DNA from: Nephrocerus scutellatus | Taxonomy: Eukaryota; Arthropoda; Insecta; Diptera; Pipunculidae | Assembly (NCBI GenBank): GCA_947095585.1 | Contig: OX352762.1 | Span: 91,259,749 to 91,323,748, forward strand | Length of the DNA: 64,000 nt | Reading direction: 5' to 3' | Shown here: positions 1 through 12,305 of the stretch, in pieces | Layout: the number at the start of each line of letters is the position of its first letter | Numbering within the stretch: position 1 is the first letter of the stretch | Program-made: the position numbers and the translations under genes | The notes under the pieces: generated by a model | Told to the model about the DNA's origin: nothing | The model's database searches: none | What the model saw: only the letters and a program-made list of their open reading frames with translations

Positions 1-1430
1 GAAATCTGCTTAGAAGCCTCCTATACTCATTCTGTAAAGATCCTATGTATGATCATGCCTCAATCAATCTATCATGCTGCAATCAACCTATCATGCTATA
101 AATAACCCATATAATTTTACTGCTTGATATGCAGTTATGCTTGCAGTACTGTAGTAAAGTTCCAGTTTATTACACCATTTTAAATTCAATAATCTTATAA
201 CTTGCAGATACTTAATGAAATGCGAAAAAATAGATGTTTGAATAAAAAATTGAACTTTTTCTCCCACTGTTCAGGGACAGGGCCTTCGCGCAACTATAAG
301 CGACGACTTCTTCCAATGAATTATGTTATGTTGTTATCCTGTGCTTGACATATACAGACACACTAACAAATGTATAATTTCATACGCGTAATAAAATGAA
401 AATGTATTTTTCTTTGCTGCTTTCGAGATAAGAGTAGATCTGTACGGAATCTAAATTCTGAATGCCAGATATTCTAAGCTGCAGATGACACGACGAGGTA
501 CGAGGATGACTTCTTTTCACAGTTGGAAATGGATTTCAGTGTGTTCATGACGGAATTACTTAGCTGCACAAGATGGAATGAACGCTCGCGTTAATGTTCT
601 TCACATTTACAGTGTTACAACCAGTAGCCAGCAGCACAAATGCCTACTTCACAGTCTAGAAATGCACTCCCAAGAGAAATCCCTCCCCTACCTACTATGT
701 GCTGTGGTAAACTCTTAACATTACGTTGACGGATGCCTATTGCGTTCTTACACAAACGTCCTTTATGATTTCAATAAATAAACGTTCAAGCTTTTGCACA
801 GTCGGATGCATTGCGTAATTAAAAACTGCAAATAAGAACTAAAACAACTTAACTCACTAGTAGAGTGGAGCGCTCAGCGCACAGGACGGTTCACTGTGAC
901 GCCGTGAGCACGAGTTCTTCTTGTAATAGTTTCTTGAAAAAGATTTATAAACGAGAATTAAGTATTATTAATTTAAATAAATAATAAATGTAATTGCTCG
1001 GCAGTTTGTAAGGCAAAGTGCAAAATGCTCGCGTCCATTAAGCAAACGTTGAATGTTTCGCAAAATTTACGTGGATACATGAAGTCTCCTGAGTTTACTC
1101 ATCTGTTGAATTATTGTACAGAATCCGTGTTGCATTTAAAGCACGCGCAATGAATTACAATAAATTTGATGAGTCATTTAGACATCTCGGAAGGATGAAT
1201 CCGAATCGAACATATACTCACAATGATGACATAAACCTTATGTTAGCACCGCCACACCCAAAAGAAACACTCACCTGAAAAGAAAAAAGTTAACAAGAAT
1301 GTCAAAAATGTCAGTCAAGAAACTCTATGGAATTTTATAAAAACAACAAACAAAATACAAATTATTGTGACAATAATTAATGTAAAAAGAGAAATTCTGA
1401 TCGTATCCTTTTATAAGATTATGAATAACT
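1..1430. other. No gene recognised
   Basis: AT-rich sequence with no convincing open reading frame, no recognised transposon protein and no strong repeat. A slightly more GC-rich patch around 840-910 is not long enough to call. The stretch ends at the 9-bp target duplication of the retrotransposon that follows. It could be intergenic or intronic host DNA. Confidence 0.5.
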
Positions 1431-1439
1431 TTCTCTTTG
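1431..1439. repeat. Target-site duplication, left copy
   Basis: TTCTCTTTG here is repeated exactly at 2737-2745, on either side of the truncated non-LTR element. A 9-bp direct repeat is a usual length for target-primed reverse transcription. Confidence 0.8.
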
Positions 1440-2736
1440 GGTGGTTTTTGGTTTTGTTGAACGAGTAAATAAAGCGAATATTGCTTTATACTCATGCAAG
1501 AAAGCCATTGGTAAAAAATGGGGTTTGAAACCAAAGCCGGTACACTGGCTTTACACTACATTACTATACGGGGTAAGCGTATGGTGGCAAGCTATGGAAA
1601 AAACCACGTATAAAAGTATATTGGTGAAGCTACAAAGAGCGGCCTGTATGCTTATAAACGGGGCGCTGAGATCTGACTAGCGCTCTAGAGGTTATGCTCC
1701 ACCTTATCCCACTAGATATATTTGGCAAATAGAAAGCGGCAATTACAGCTACGCGACTGTTATGTGTCAATCAGTGGAAGGGTCTTCAAAAGGGGCACTC
1801 AACCATAACCAAATCGCTAAAAGAAGAGCTGACGAAACTTGATTACATAACACCAGTGTTATGCTTGCAAAATGTTTTCGGACAACAATACCCTTCAGAG
1901 AAGTCTGGAAGAGTGGATCCGTAACCGATAACGAAACAATACAGTTTTTCACGGATGGCTCTAAGCTAGACGGTAAAGTAGGACAAGCTGAAAGTAAGCA
2001 TCTCTGTCCCTCTACCTGATCGCTGCATCGTATACCAGGGTGAGGTGATAGCGATTGAAGAGGTTATGAGTTGGCTGAAGTATAATGTACTATCTTTAAA
2101 GAAGATTGTCATTTATATGGACAGTAAGGCGGCCATAAAATCGTTAGAGGCGGTCTCGGTGAAATCTAAGCGTTGAGCTGTCACTCCTCTGTTAACGAGA
2201 TGGGTGAGCAGTTCAATATAAGGATTATATGGGTCCCGGACCACAGAGATGTTGAGGGGAACTGCAGGCCGGACGATCTAGCTAGACGAGGTACGACTCT
2301 GCAGCGGCTACCGGAAAGGGCAGAGGTAGGAAGTCCTGAAATTTGCGCTTATTTCCCTACAAAGACGTGAACTAAGAACGGTTGTAGGAATAATGACAGG
2401 AACACTGCCTTCTAGGGAAACACGCGAGAAGGATTGGTGTTGAATATAATGAGTTCTGCAGAAGCTGCATGGACGAGGAGGAGGAGGAGACCATAGAACA
2501 TCTTCTTTGCTCATGTCCGGCACTAATTTACATAAGGCACAAACACTTAGGTAAGCGGTTAATGAATAACCTATCAGATCTCGAAAACGGCAAAGTGCGA
2601 GATATACTTAGATTAATTAAGAGCTCTGAATGGATGTTCTGAAAAGGGGAAAGGTATAAGATCCTGTGGTAACACAAAGAACCGCGAATGGTCTAAGTGA
2701 GCATTAGCTGCCCCCACAACCTAAACTAACCTAACC
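1440..2736 (+). mobile_element. 5'-truncated non-LTR retrotransposon (RNase H-bearing clade)
   Basis: This is the 3' end of a LINE-type element. It encodes the tail of the reverse transcriptase (1441-1680, with LLYGVSVWW), then an RNase H domain in broken frames: FTDGSKLDGKV near 1947, YMDSKAAIKSL near 2115 and IWVPDHRDVEGN near 2230. Next comes a cysteine-histidine knuckle (FCRSCMDEE...HLLCSCP, 2455-2520) and a short tail ending in CTAACC repeats. The element is flanked by a perfect 9-bp direct repeat TTCTCTTTG (1431-1439 and 2737-2745), which fixes both ends and shows 5' truncation at insertion. RNase H followed by a CCHC-type knuckle suits the LOA/I/R1-like group; the exact clade is not resolved. 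Frameshifts make it inactive. Confidence 0.85.
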
Positions 2737-2745
2737 TTCTCTTTG
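2737..2745. repeat. Target-site duplication, right copy
   Basis: Exact match to 1431-1439, immediately after the CTAACCTAACC tail of the element. Confidence 0.8.
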
Positions 2746-2934
2746 AGTCTTATTTAAAATTTTAAAACATCCCAACCAATGGAGATACTGACTGAAGAGT
2801 TGCAACTGCCGAAGAAAATTAAAATAAACAAATAATTCGATTTTATTAAAACTTAATGTAAACGTGAAGGCCTTCATTGTAGAAAGAGTCATTAAAAAAA
2901 GCTATTATAGGTCCCTTTCATTTGTGCCCAAAAA

Positions 2935-3015
2935 TATCCATGCGCAAGAAAAATGGTCGCGAGAAGCTAGGCCTTGCATCGCAATGGTGTGTCGCGCCTA
3001 ATAGTTTTATTATGG
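2935..3015 (+). repeat. SINE 3' fragment
   Basis: The segment GGTCGCGAGAAGCTAGGC followed by GTGTCGCGCC matches the 3' body of the tRNA-derived SINE seen full length at 32444-32692. The tRNA-like head is missing, so this is a truncated copy. Confidence 0.6.
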
Positions 3016-3127
3016 TCAGTTATAGCAGCTTAATTTCGCTCTATGCCAACCGTTCAAGAACCAGACTATAAAATTTGGTATTGACATACAGATCCACACT
3101 CCGCACTCCGAATGCTTGGCTATGTTT

Positions 3128-3658
3128 GAGAGAATGTATTCGGGTACAAACTTTTATATATACATCGAAACATGCCACACAGTCCTTTGGTAATAATCGC
3201 CAAAATATCTGTTTCCTTTTTCCACGCTTCACATGCGCCAGCCGCTACTCGCGACAAAAGCGGGATATTGAGCCGTTCACAAAATTTCAGCCCTCTGGTC
3301 GTGCGAAAGGTGGTTAAAAAATACATCAAAAAACGAGAAAATGGAGCGATTTCAAAACATCACACGTAATACGCGTCATACTTCATGGAACATAAAAAAT
3401 TGTATTTTGGACTTAGATACTCACAATTTCAGCTCTCTAGGTCATGTGTTAGTTGGTTAAAAAGGACCTCAAATAAGTAGAAAAAAAGAGTTCAACCCAT
3501 CACTCGCGACACGCGCCATACTCGGAATATAAAAAATGCTATGTTGAACTTATACAATCACAAAATTTCAGCTCTGTAGGTCGTGTGGAAGGTGGTTAAA
3601 AAGGACCTCAAAGTGATCGAAAATACAGACAAAAAAGCATCAAGTCAAGTTAAATGAA

Positions 3659-3663
<5 letters not shown>
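3128..3663 (+). repeat. Dispersed repeat family B, copy 1
   Basis: Non-coding repeat also found at 12306-12938 (minus), 21272-21560 and 36688-37340. It starts near CGGGTACAAACTTTTATA and contains two to three tandem submonomers of roughly 120 bp. Each carries a TTTCAGCTCTCTAGGTCGTG-like block, then AAGGTGGTTAAAAAGGACCT, then a CGCGTCATAC-like block and an AAAAAATGCTATTTTGGACT-like block. It ends with TCAAGTTAAATGAAAG, directly against a TA microsatellite. Short frames across it (3075-3369) are chance frames. The layout recalls minisatellite-bearing non-autonomous Helentrons, but no helicase link is visible. Confidence 0.7.
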
Positions 3664-3732
<69 letters not shown>

Positions 3733-3741
3733 TATATATAC
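3664..3741. repeat. (TA)n microsatellite
   Basis: About 78 bases of nearly uninterrupted TA dinucleotides directly follow the family B end. The apparent Tyr-Ile repeat protein on the minus strand here is an artefact of the microsatellite. Confidence 0.95.
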
Positions 3742-4263
3742 CCGTTAGATATAACGTGTTTTTTTAAGAGGTTGCCGATTTTTTTTTTGAATAAAACACA
3801 TATAAAATTATGAAATGACCAAAATTTTTTTTTATTTGGTAGATAATTTTTTGGCATTTAACATTTAAACACAATTTCTGGCATATGGCTACCACGACTA
3901 TTTTTCACAAATGTCATTTTTTTTTTTTTTTTTTTTTTTCATAATGATTTGCCAAACAATACTGAGTAGAAATGCCACTTTGAGCTGTCAAAACAACTGT
4001 CATAAAATAAAACGACATCGGAAAAACAAACCTCCCAAAAAAACACCCTTTATATATACATTCTACTAGAGATAGAGTTTTTTTTCTTAACTACGAGTAA
4101 CCATGGCTGACCTATTTTGTTCCTAGTTCAAGTTTACATCCAGCTGGCAAGTTCTAGTAGGGATCAGTTAACTGATCAAGCGGTCAGAACGCTCTTTCAG
4201 GTAGATGAGTGTTAATTCAAAAGAATTGCAAACAGAGTTTTTCTCTGTTATAGAAAAATAAAA
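3742..4263. other. No gene; poly-T tracts
   Basis: AT-rich sequence with a T homopolymer of more than 20 bases near 3917-3939 and several shorter runs. I see no coding signal between the microsatellite and the following family A copy. Confidence 0.5.
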
Positions 4264-5258
4264 AACAACCCATAAAAATTAAAATTTTTCATGTAAATTC
4301 TCTAATAGGAGATGGGTACGTGTTAAAATTTCAAGAAAATCGGGCTGATTTTTAAAAAATTTACATGGACACCACACGGGTCTCAGGGCCCGATCACTCC
4401 AACAAACTTACAAAAAGTTTTGCCCATTAGTGATACACATGTGTTTAAAATTTGAAGAAAATTGAGCTAATTTTTAAAAAATTTATTTGGGCACCCCTCG
4501 GGCCTCCGGCCCGTTCACTCCAAACACTTTACAAAAAATTTTGTCCATCGGAGATACACATGTACATAAAATTTGAAGAAAATCGGGTTAATTTTTTTGA
4601 AAAATTTTTATGGGGCCCCGGCCACCAAAATTTTTGCAAAAAGTGTTATCCATCGGAGATACACGTGTGTATTACATTTAAAGAAAATCGGGTTAATTTA
4701 AAAAAAAAAATATGGGCCCCACGAACCCGGGGACTCCAAAATTATTACAAAAAGTGTTGTCCATTGGAAATACACACGTATATAAAATTTAAAAAAAATC
4801 AGGTTAATTTTTTTTAAAAAAAATTTTGGGGCCCAATGACCATGGGGCCCGGGGTCTCCAAAATTTTTACAAGAAGTATTTTTCATCGGAGATACATACG
4901 TATTTAAAATTTGAAGAAAATCGGGTTAATTTTTTTAAAAAAAATTTATGGGGCCCCACGAACTCCAAAATTTTTACAAAAAGTGTTGTCCATCGGAGAT
5001 ATACATGCGTATAAAATTTGAAGAAAATCGAGTAAATTTTGTAAAATATTTGTATGGGAGCCCCCCCGACCCTGTGGCCCGAGGGGCCCCAAATTTCAAT
5101 AGAAAGTGTTGTCTCCGGAAATACACATGTCTGCAAAATTTCAATAAAATCGGGCTTTGTGAAGTGGGTTAAAAATTGATCGCAAGATTACACGACAGAC
5201 AACCGACGACCGACATCCGTGCCACGGGCAAGTGAAGTTAATATAGAGAATTTAAAAA
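4264..5258 (+). mobile_element. Family A Helentron-like non-autonomous element, copy 1
   Basis: Best long example of the commonest repeat in the window. The head is ACAACCCATAAAAATT, then TTTTTCATGTAAATTCTCTA; the tail is GAAGTTAATATAGAGAATTT. The ends share a subterminal inverted motif (AAATTCTCTA / TAGAGAATTT). Between them lie about seven degenerate tandem monomers of 105-115 bp, each with GGAGATACACATG, a TTTGAAGAAAATCGGG block, an A/T tract, then a GC-rich GGGCCCCNCGACC-like block. The last part is distinct (AATTTCAATAAAATCGGGCT, then GACAGAC/CACGGGCA). Non-coding; open frames at 4452-5172 are repeat translations. Subterminal inverted repeats, a central minisatellite and a conserved tail resemble Helentron-associated (DINE/HINE) elements; this is an inference. 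Confidence 0.75.
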
Positions 5259-6285
5259 GATACGTGTAATTGTAGGGAATGTAACAATTAAGACAAGATT
5301 GGGGAAATGTTTTCACTCGGTAAAATCTGAATCAATGTCTCAGCTTATAATCTATTATTTAACATAAATTTTTATAGTTGTTATCAAGCCTAAAGGAGAG
5401 TTACAAGACAAAGCCTTTGTGCAACAAAGAATCAGTATTTATATCGTTCGTTAGATGTTCGCTATGCTCAAATTTTAATTTCAAAACAATAAGAAGCAAC
5501 TTAAAATGGCAAACATACTCCACTTCGATGCCAGTAAGGCCAGCCAAAGTAATTGAATGTGTCCAAAGAAAGACGAGTACCATTTGAGAAGCTAATTTGT
5601 TCATGTCAGCAACTTATTCGTGTCCAACTTAATCATTCCAAAATTGCATTTTAAACCAGCCACATAGACATACTAAATACGTATACACAAATGAATTACA
5701 AAAAACCACAAGACAGAGTGATAATGGTAAAACGGACTGCCGCAATTAATTTAGAAATTTCCTTCTTCATTTTCACCTTGTAGGGGGAAGAAGTCAGATG
5801 CCCCTTAAAAAAAAAAACGTTATCCTACCCACAAATCAACCCATGTGGCCAACAAACGCCAAATCTTTAAACAAAAATTCATAAAATAAAAATAAATAAC
5901 CACAATTTTGAAATCATCATTGGCTTTGGGCAGTCAGCTCGTCATTGGAGGCTGATACAGTCTGCAGCATCCAAATATAGACGACATCTCTTGCCGGCAC
6001 CTTGTTCTTCGTGGCGCGACATAGCGTGGCGTCTAATCTGCAGATTTATTTTTGGGTTCATCGATTTTTCCACCCCTCACTAAAATTCAATTCCATTCTC
6101 ACTCTGAATCTCAATCGCTTCACTTCACTTGCTTCTCACTCGACAACGACGACGTCGGGTTTACACTTTATGCACAAAGACAGAGATATGCGCGGCGGCG
6201 GCGCTAGGCTGACAATGATTCATAACCAGAGACGCGACTAACAAGTGGAAAGAAATCCACCAAGTATTGTACCACCCAGCAAAGT
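5259..6285. other. No gene recognised
   Basis: No transposon protein or conserved domain is visible. From about 5940 to 6250 the sequence becomes less AT-rich and loses the repeat vocabulary of its neighbours, so it may be unique host DNA, possibly near a promoter or exon. No complete gene can be supported. Confidence 0.4.
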
Positions 6286-6289
6286 GAAG

Positions 6290-6409
6290 ATGGCTCACTT
6301 CAACAGTGAACTGCCGGATTTTGTGCAGCAGCTCAGTGGAAGAGGGAGGGGGGGGGGGGGGGGGGTTGGACTTTACGGATGTTTAGACGGATGTTTAGAC
6401 ATTGGCTGA
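6290..6409 (+). CDS. Short unassigned open frame with G-run (doubtful)
   Basis: An ATG in a fair dipteran context (GTGAAGATGG) opens a frame reading MAHFNSELPDFVQQLSGRGR, followed by a glycine run encoded by an 18-base G homopolymer (6348-6365), and closes at a TGA about 39 codons in. Downstream, ACGGATGTTTAG occurs twice in tandem. It is in a non-repetitive neighbourhood, so it could be the first coding part of a host gene with a misread homopolymer or a nearby splice donor. It matches no family I know, and length alone gives it little weight. Confidence 0.15.
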   Translation: MAHFNSELPDFVQQLSGRGRGGGGGVGLYGCLDGCLDIG

Positions 6410-7400
6410 TAATAACGTGGGGCTTGATGGAGCCGCAAATTGAGGGAGTGAGCGCATCTGGGAACTTCTCCCAGCTGGAAAGACGTCAGCAATTGCGCAC
6501 AGTTAGTTTGTTGTTTGTCGCGTAAACGCCAGAATCTTTTACGGATATTCTTTCTTCCTCTTTGTTTTGGAATGTCTGCGTTCGTCGAGCTGGGATGCTG
6601 ATGCAGACGTTGAAGTAAATATACTTGTTGAAGGCTCTTTTATTTAATTGGTTTTTTGCTTTTTCATCATACATCGTTACAAACGTTTAACACCCGAAAG
6701 GAAGCGTCTCCGGTGGTATTATGCGAGTATATAAAATGATTCCTATGTGAATTATACATACGTCTGAACTCTGAATCTACCAACTTCAAACTCACAGCTT
6801 AAAATTGTTTTTCATTTATTTTTAAATTTTTGAGGTTAAAAAATATATACCCGTAGTTACAATGTGCCACGCCTCTAAAAATTTATGAAAAATTCAACAG
6901 CAAAATTTTTAGATAATACTCGTATGAACAGAGAGCATGCCAAGGATTCGATAAATGACAATTACAAATTGTTTGTGTTACCTCTGCAGCTTTAACTTCT
7001 AGACATTATTCGTTTGATTCCAAATAGAAGTGTGTGCGTGATGCACAACCGTCGAGTCATAAATAATTGCAGTGTTTTGTAGTGGTAGTGAAGAGCACTG
7101 AACATAATAATTCCTTGTAATAAAGGTAATTGTCAGCACGTTGATTTCGTCGCTACATGAAAGATGTCTTAGACAGCGGTAACTAATGCCCAGACAGGTT
7201 CACGTTATTTAGTATTCTACTGCTGTGCAGATTTATATTTTAACACATAAGAAATTGCAATAAATTCTTTAAAAAAAGTAATGAGTTAATAAACAGAAAA
7301 ACTTTATAAATGTCCAACGAAAATAGGCTCACACAGAGTAAATAAATATTTCATGATCTTGACTTTGCTTGGCAAATGATAAAACTTTTCACTTAGCTGA
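6410..7400. other. No gene recognised
   Basis: AT-rich DNA without convincing open frames or repeats shared with the rest of the window. It ends where the RTE-like element becomes recognisable. Confidence 0.45.
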
Positions 7401-7429
7401 CAATATAACCCGTGCCATGCTGACATTTG

Positions 7430-9468
7430 TCATCTTGTTGGTATGGTGCTCCGAGCGCGGATTGCATCATCACGAAAGACTGCATCCGCAAATCAGATTC
7501 GAGTCAACACGGCTGCCCTTCGCAACGAAGAGACCGGAAACAACTTCGGTCAAGCGATGGGACTCGCCCTAAATGCTGGGAGAGTAAGTCCTGGGACTGA
7601 GATGTCAGGCATAGAAGAGAAATGGACACGCCTTAAAAATATTGTCATTTGTACTGCTGACTCCATGTTAGGTAGTAGTCGTAGAGTTCGGAAGGACAGG
7701 TTCGATGACGAATGTAAGCTAGCGATTGAACGTAAGAATGTTGCGTACCGAGCAATACAACAATCTCATAGAACGTGGGCACGCGAATATGAATATAAAG
7801 AGCTCAGAAGATATGAAAAAACAGTTCACCGGCGAAAGAAAGCAGAAGAAGAATCTCGTCCGTGAACTAGAACAGTACAGATAGCAAGGACCGCACCAGG
7901 CGCGGAAGTTCTACCAAAGAGTCCGCGGTATAACGCAATATACACCGCGTTGCACAACCTGAAAGGACAGAGGTAGATCTTAAAGGCGTCTTAGAGCGAT
8001 GGGAAAAGCACTTTCATAAGTTGCTAAATGGGCAGTTAAGTGAGGAATTGGAGGCTCCACCAATGACCGAAGATCATACTATGCAGCCGCCAGCAAGCAT
8101 AGACGAAGTTAGCAGAGCGATAAATCGGCTCAAAAATAATAAGGCCCCGGGAACTGATGGGATCCCAGCGGAACTGATCATAATAAGAGTCCACACATTA
8201 CACCAAGCAATTCATGAAATAATAGTGCAAGTATGGGAGGAAGAAGCTATGCCAGAAGACTGGCGAAGAGGCATCCTGTGCCCCATACCATACCGCGTAT
8301 AAGATTTTCTCTTCTATCCTTCAAGACAGGATAGCCCCATACGCTAAAGTCATCATTGGTCCGTACCAGTGTGGCTTCATCCCAGGCAAATCAACAACTG
8401 ATCAGATTTACACCCTTAGGCAGGTGATGGAAAAATGTCAAGAGTTTGAAAACACACTACACCATCTTTTTATAGACTTTAAAGCCGTCTATGATAGCAT
8501 AGTCAGAGTAGAACTTTATAAAGCCATGAGAGAATCCCAAGTAAACTGACACGACTATGTAACTTGACCATGAGCAGTGTTATAAGCCAAGTAAAAATAT
8601 CCGGATCACTATCAAGCCCATTCTAGATCTATAACGGGCTCCGACAAGGGGATGGACTGGCCTGCGTCCTCTTCAACCTGGCGTAGAAGAAAGTGATCCG
8701 AGACTCTGACGTAACGGCGAGAGGAACAATCTTCTATAAGTCCACTCAGATACTGGCTTACGCAGACGATATTAACCTCGTTGGTAGAAGCCGAAGAGCT
8801 GTTCAGGAAGCTTTCATCCAGATAGAGGAGGCGGCACGAAATCTGGGGCTGCACATAAATGAGAGCAAAACAAAGTACATGGTGGCATGGTCTGCGAGTA
8901 GAAGATCCAACATTGGTCCCTCAGTTCAAATAATGGAGCGCGAATTTGAAGTAGTGCAATCTTTAACTATCTCGGGTCAACTGTAGCAGCCGATAACAGC
9001 ATGGAACCAGAAATACGGGCACGGTTTCTTAAAGCAATCCAAGCCTACTATAGTCTGTCAAGACTCTTCAAATCCAGGAACTTAACCATAAAATCCAAGC
9101 TACTGATATATAAGAATTGTTGGCCCGGTATGTGAGGAAAGACGATTCCGGAGACTCTATAATGATGAGATCTACGAGCGTTACCGCGATGTCGACATCG
9201 TGAAGAAAATTAGGCTCCGGTGGGCAGGACACCTAGCTCGCATGAGCGAAGAGGATCCTGCTCGGAAAGTCCTTTGCGGTAGGATTTATGGAACACGACA
9301 CCGAGGCCGGCCAAGCCTACGATGGAAGGATGGCGTAGACCAGGACGCCCAGAGTTTAGGGATGCAAAACTTGATGACATCGGCTCGAAATCGGGACCGG
9401 TGGACAGACTTTTTGTGGGAGGCCAGGACCGGACACCGGTTGTAGAGCCAAATATGATGATGATGAAG
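7430..9468 (+). mobile_element. RTE-like non-LTR retrotransposon, copy 1 (broken)
   Basis: The linker between endonuclease and reverse transcriptase lies at 7443-7865 (KTASANQIRVNTAALRNEE, later ECKLAIERKNVAYRAIQQS). The reverse transcriptase is split over frames: LKNNKAPGTDGIPAELI near 8130, GPYQCGFIPGKSTTDQIYTL near 8360, HHLFIDFKAVYDSI near 8465, and the catalytic box LAYADDINLVGR near 8755. The C-terminal region (9200-9445) reads RLRWAGHLARMSEEDPARKV and RGRPSLRWKDGVDQDAQSLG, typical of RTE-like elements. The 3' end is a short ATG/GAT microsatellite (9453-9466). The endonuclease is missing, about 15 codons are lost near 8295, and more sequence is lost near 9115. At least four frame breaks make it dead. 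Relatives lie at 25035, 39328, 39505, 48020 and 59310. Confidence 0.85.
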
Positions 9469-9689
9469 TTTAGCAACTACTTGCAGTGCACACAATTTCT
9501 CTCAAATTATCAAATTTCCGCACCTAATTTTTCACTTCACTTTGCTTAATCTCACGTAAGTTAACGAACATTTGACGAAACCGACCAAAATCTTATTATA
9601 GTCACAGCATACGAATTGCATGTAATGAGTCGTTCACATCAGCTAAATGAATCCAACTCAAGTTCACTAATTGGCCCTTTTTTTATAAT

Positions 9690-10690
9690 GTACAAGGGGT
9701 TTGCACTCTTAAAAGGTTAAGGTTATTCAGGTCTTGCACATCTGCCTTAAATGACTGTAGATCATCAAATGCGGAAACACAGATTGGGCCAAAGTTCATT
9801 CCACATAATTATTGTGCGCCTAGAGAAGGAATCTCTAAATTGGTTGGTACATCCGAAGACAGTTGATGCACGAGTATTGAGGTTGGGTTGGAGGATGAGC
9901 GGGATGTATCTAGATATTTCTTTTGAAGCGATAAAACAGTGTCAAGCAGGAAACATTCCTTTGATGTTCAAGCGATTCGATTGTTTTCGCGATATTTACT
10001 TCACCAATAAGTTTTACGGCGCAGTTCTGAATTCTGTCTAGAAGATGGAATGTGGTCTTGAGAGCACCTGCCCAGACAATACAGCTGTATTTAAGTTTAA
10101 GGCGAATATATGCATAAATAAATAGTAGTCAGCTCCGAGGGAGTGAAATACATATTGCGCCATTTAGGAAACCTAACCATTTCGCAGTATTCTTAGCGAT
10201 GGCGAATATGTGGTCATTTCAACGAATGTTGTGGTTGACGCTTATGCCGAATAGCGAGTTTTTCACTCTCTTTGATGCAAGATCCATTCATGGATAAAGG
10301 ATGGGTTTAAATTACGCTTAAACGACAGAAGACAGGATTGGATTTTGGAAGCTTTAAATTCTACTCTATTGTGTAGTCCACACCTTTTTATGCAACGTGA
10401 ATTTAACGTGCTTTACATACGTTGTTGTTCAAGTTCCATTTCAAGAGGAGCGCAAAAAGCGCGAACTCATATAAAAAGCTAAGAGTCAGCGAAAGAATGA
10501 ATTGTATTACAAGTAGCGGATAGGATATCATTAATGAAAATGAGAAAGAGTGTCGGAGACAAAACAGAGCCTTGTGAACCACCGGCGTTTATGTGGTGAA
10601 CATTGGATTTAAAACCGTCCAATACGAACTGGATTGAACGGTAAAAATTCCATAGGCATTCATTTTCAACAAAAGAGCTAGATGCCAGGA
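9690..10690 (-). mobile_element. Jockey/CR1-like non-LTR retrotransposon, copy J1 (broken)
   Basis: Read on the minus strand, the segment near 10620-10540 gives VLDGFKSNVHHINAGGSQGS followed by VLSPTLFLIFINDIL, the PQGSVLSP/LFxxFINDL motif of Jockey and CR1 reverse transcriptases; HSFAD follows where the catalytic FADD box is expected. The region to 9690 is the C-terminal part, matching the better-preserved copy at 21590-22285. The tail near 9690 retains a piece of the shared 3' UTR (GGGGTTTGCACTCTTA). Stops and frameshifts are frequent. A plus-strand open frame across 9751-10041 is a shadow. Confidence 0.75.
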
Positions 10691-12305
10691 TCTCTAAAAA
10701 AAAAACACGGGGTTGTTGATACGTTCGTGATTTCCGATAGCCTGCATGGGCAATTATGAATAGTTTTCTGCTGAACCTTTAATGGAACGACCCTTTTTGT
10801 ATCTGTGAGGCCTTCCGATGAGATTTCCGGCTACTCGTATGACCGCTTTCAGACGTGGCTTAAGCAATCTCTCCAGGAGTTCTTGTGCAATATCAAGCAT
10901 GCATGCCTAAGACGAGTATAGATTACCCTGGTTCTTCTAAATATGTACTAGCGGTTGAACTTTCCATCTTTTTTGTTTAACTTTCATTCTTTTATAGGCA
11001 CGGTTATTGTATACCAACAGTTATCACTGAGCTTAGCAACAACTTAGGTACAAACGACAGTTTTCTACTCAAAACAACCGGTGTTCGGTATTGTATTGTC
11101 CTCCCTCCCAGGTGTGATTCTATAGTATTGGAAGCTACATCTACATGTCAAATTATAACTTTCGACATGCTTTGCGTATGTACCTATACACCCGGAGTTT
11201 TTTTTAATTGGTCCACAGATAACATGTAAAGTTCGAGGTTGTCAAATAGATAAGCAAAATAATGTCCCAGAATTGCAAACACAAGCCAATTTAATCTTCA
11301 TTCAGAGATAGAGAATGGAGAAAACAGAATGTGGGTCAGTTCTCTTGCAAGGCAATGAAAATATGATATACCTATACGCACAGAGACTGTAGGTAGAACA
11401 ACAACTACAATTGCAACATCAAGCAAACAATAATTAAAACTCCCAAAGACTCGGATATCTGTGGTAGTTTTGTTTATTTTATCTTTTATTTTTTTCGAAA
11501 TGAAATGCAAATATATAACACTATAATAAAAACAATAACAGCTCTACAACAACAGCAATAGTCCAACCGACACAATTGTTTTCTAGCCTGGAGCTGTGAA
11601 CTTAAGCTAGTTTGTCCTCCGATCGCTTCCATTACACTACTATACGGAAGGTCTCAAGGGGCAAACATATGAAATTGGAGCGTAAATATACTCACTCTAC
11701 ACCGGGTACTTATCGCAGCAAACGAGCGAGCTACTAATGTGCTTGAGAACTACTACTGTTCATATACACAGCATATCGCGTATGCGTATACTCGTAGATG
11801 GCAGAGAAGAAAAAAAAGGAAAAAAACAACCTAAGAAAAGATATGAAACAAATCGTTGAAATTGTATTATGTTGTTGGATGACGCGCTTTCGGCGTCGTT
11901 GCAGTAAAATGCACATTCGATTCAATAATCACAATGCGCTCAGAAATTATTAATAAACTTAATCTATGACCAACAACGCTTTCCTGTTGAATCGCTCAAA
12001 GTGAATGTGTCGCGTGGAAAACAAAAAAATAAAAGAAGAAAAGCAGAAGACACAAGCGTATCCATTACCGACCCTACATACGTGTGTGTGCTTTTTAGCT
12101 CTTCCAGACACATTCCTCAATGAACCTTTGCCTTGTGGTTTCTTTATAAAAACTGTGTCATTCAACAAGCGCTTAGCCATATATTATGCGACACATGGAT
12201 TCCACGTACATTCCATAATTTAAATGATTTTTTTTATTTCCTTTTTTCAAATTGGTAAAATGATTTATGATGAACAAACGAATATTGCTTAAGAATGAGA
12301 CGGTA
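10691..12305. other. No gene recognised
   Basis: The first 200 bases may still belong to the upstream part of the antisense non-LTR element but cannot be read. The rest is AT-rich with no transposon domain or repeat. Open frames at 11298-11510, 11734-11925 and 11959-12223 are short, compositionally biased and overlap on both strands. Confidence 0.45.

Noticed and set aside
3645..3857. Minus-strand frame rich in Tyr-Ile repeats
   Set aside because: It translates a TA microsatellite and is not a gene.
4452..5172. Overlapping frames of 121, 74 and 62 codons with repeating KFEENRVNF / KKCCPSEIH phrases
   Set aside because: They are translations of family A tandem monomers. The same phrases appear in other frames and copies, and no copy keeps a frame across its length.
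7369..7572. 67-codon plus frame before the RTE linker
   Set aside because: Its second half overlaps the RTE linker in the wrong frame; no independent support.
9210..9495. Two minus-strand frames opposite the RTE C-terminal region
   Set aside because: Shadows of the plus-strand RTE-like reading frame (RWAGHLARM...).
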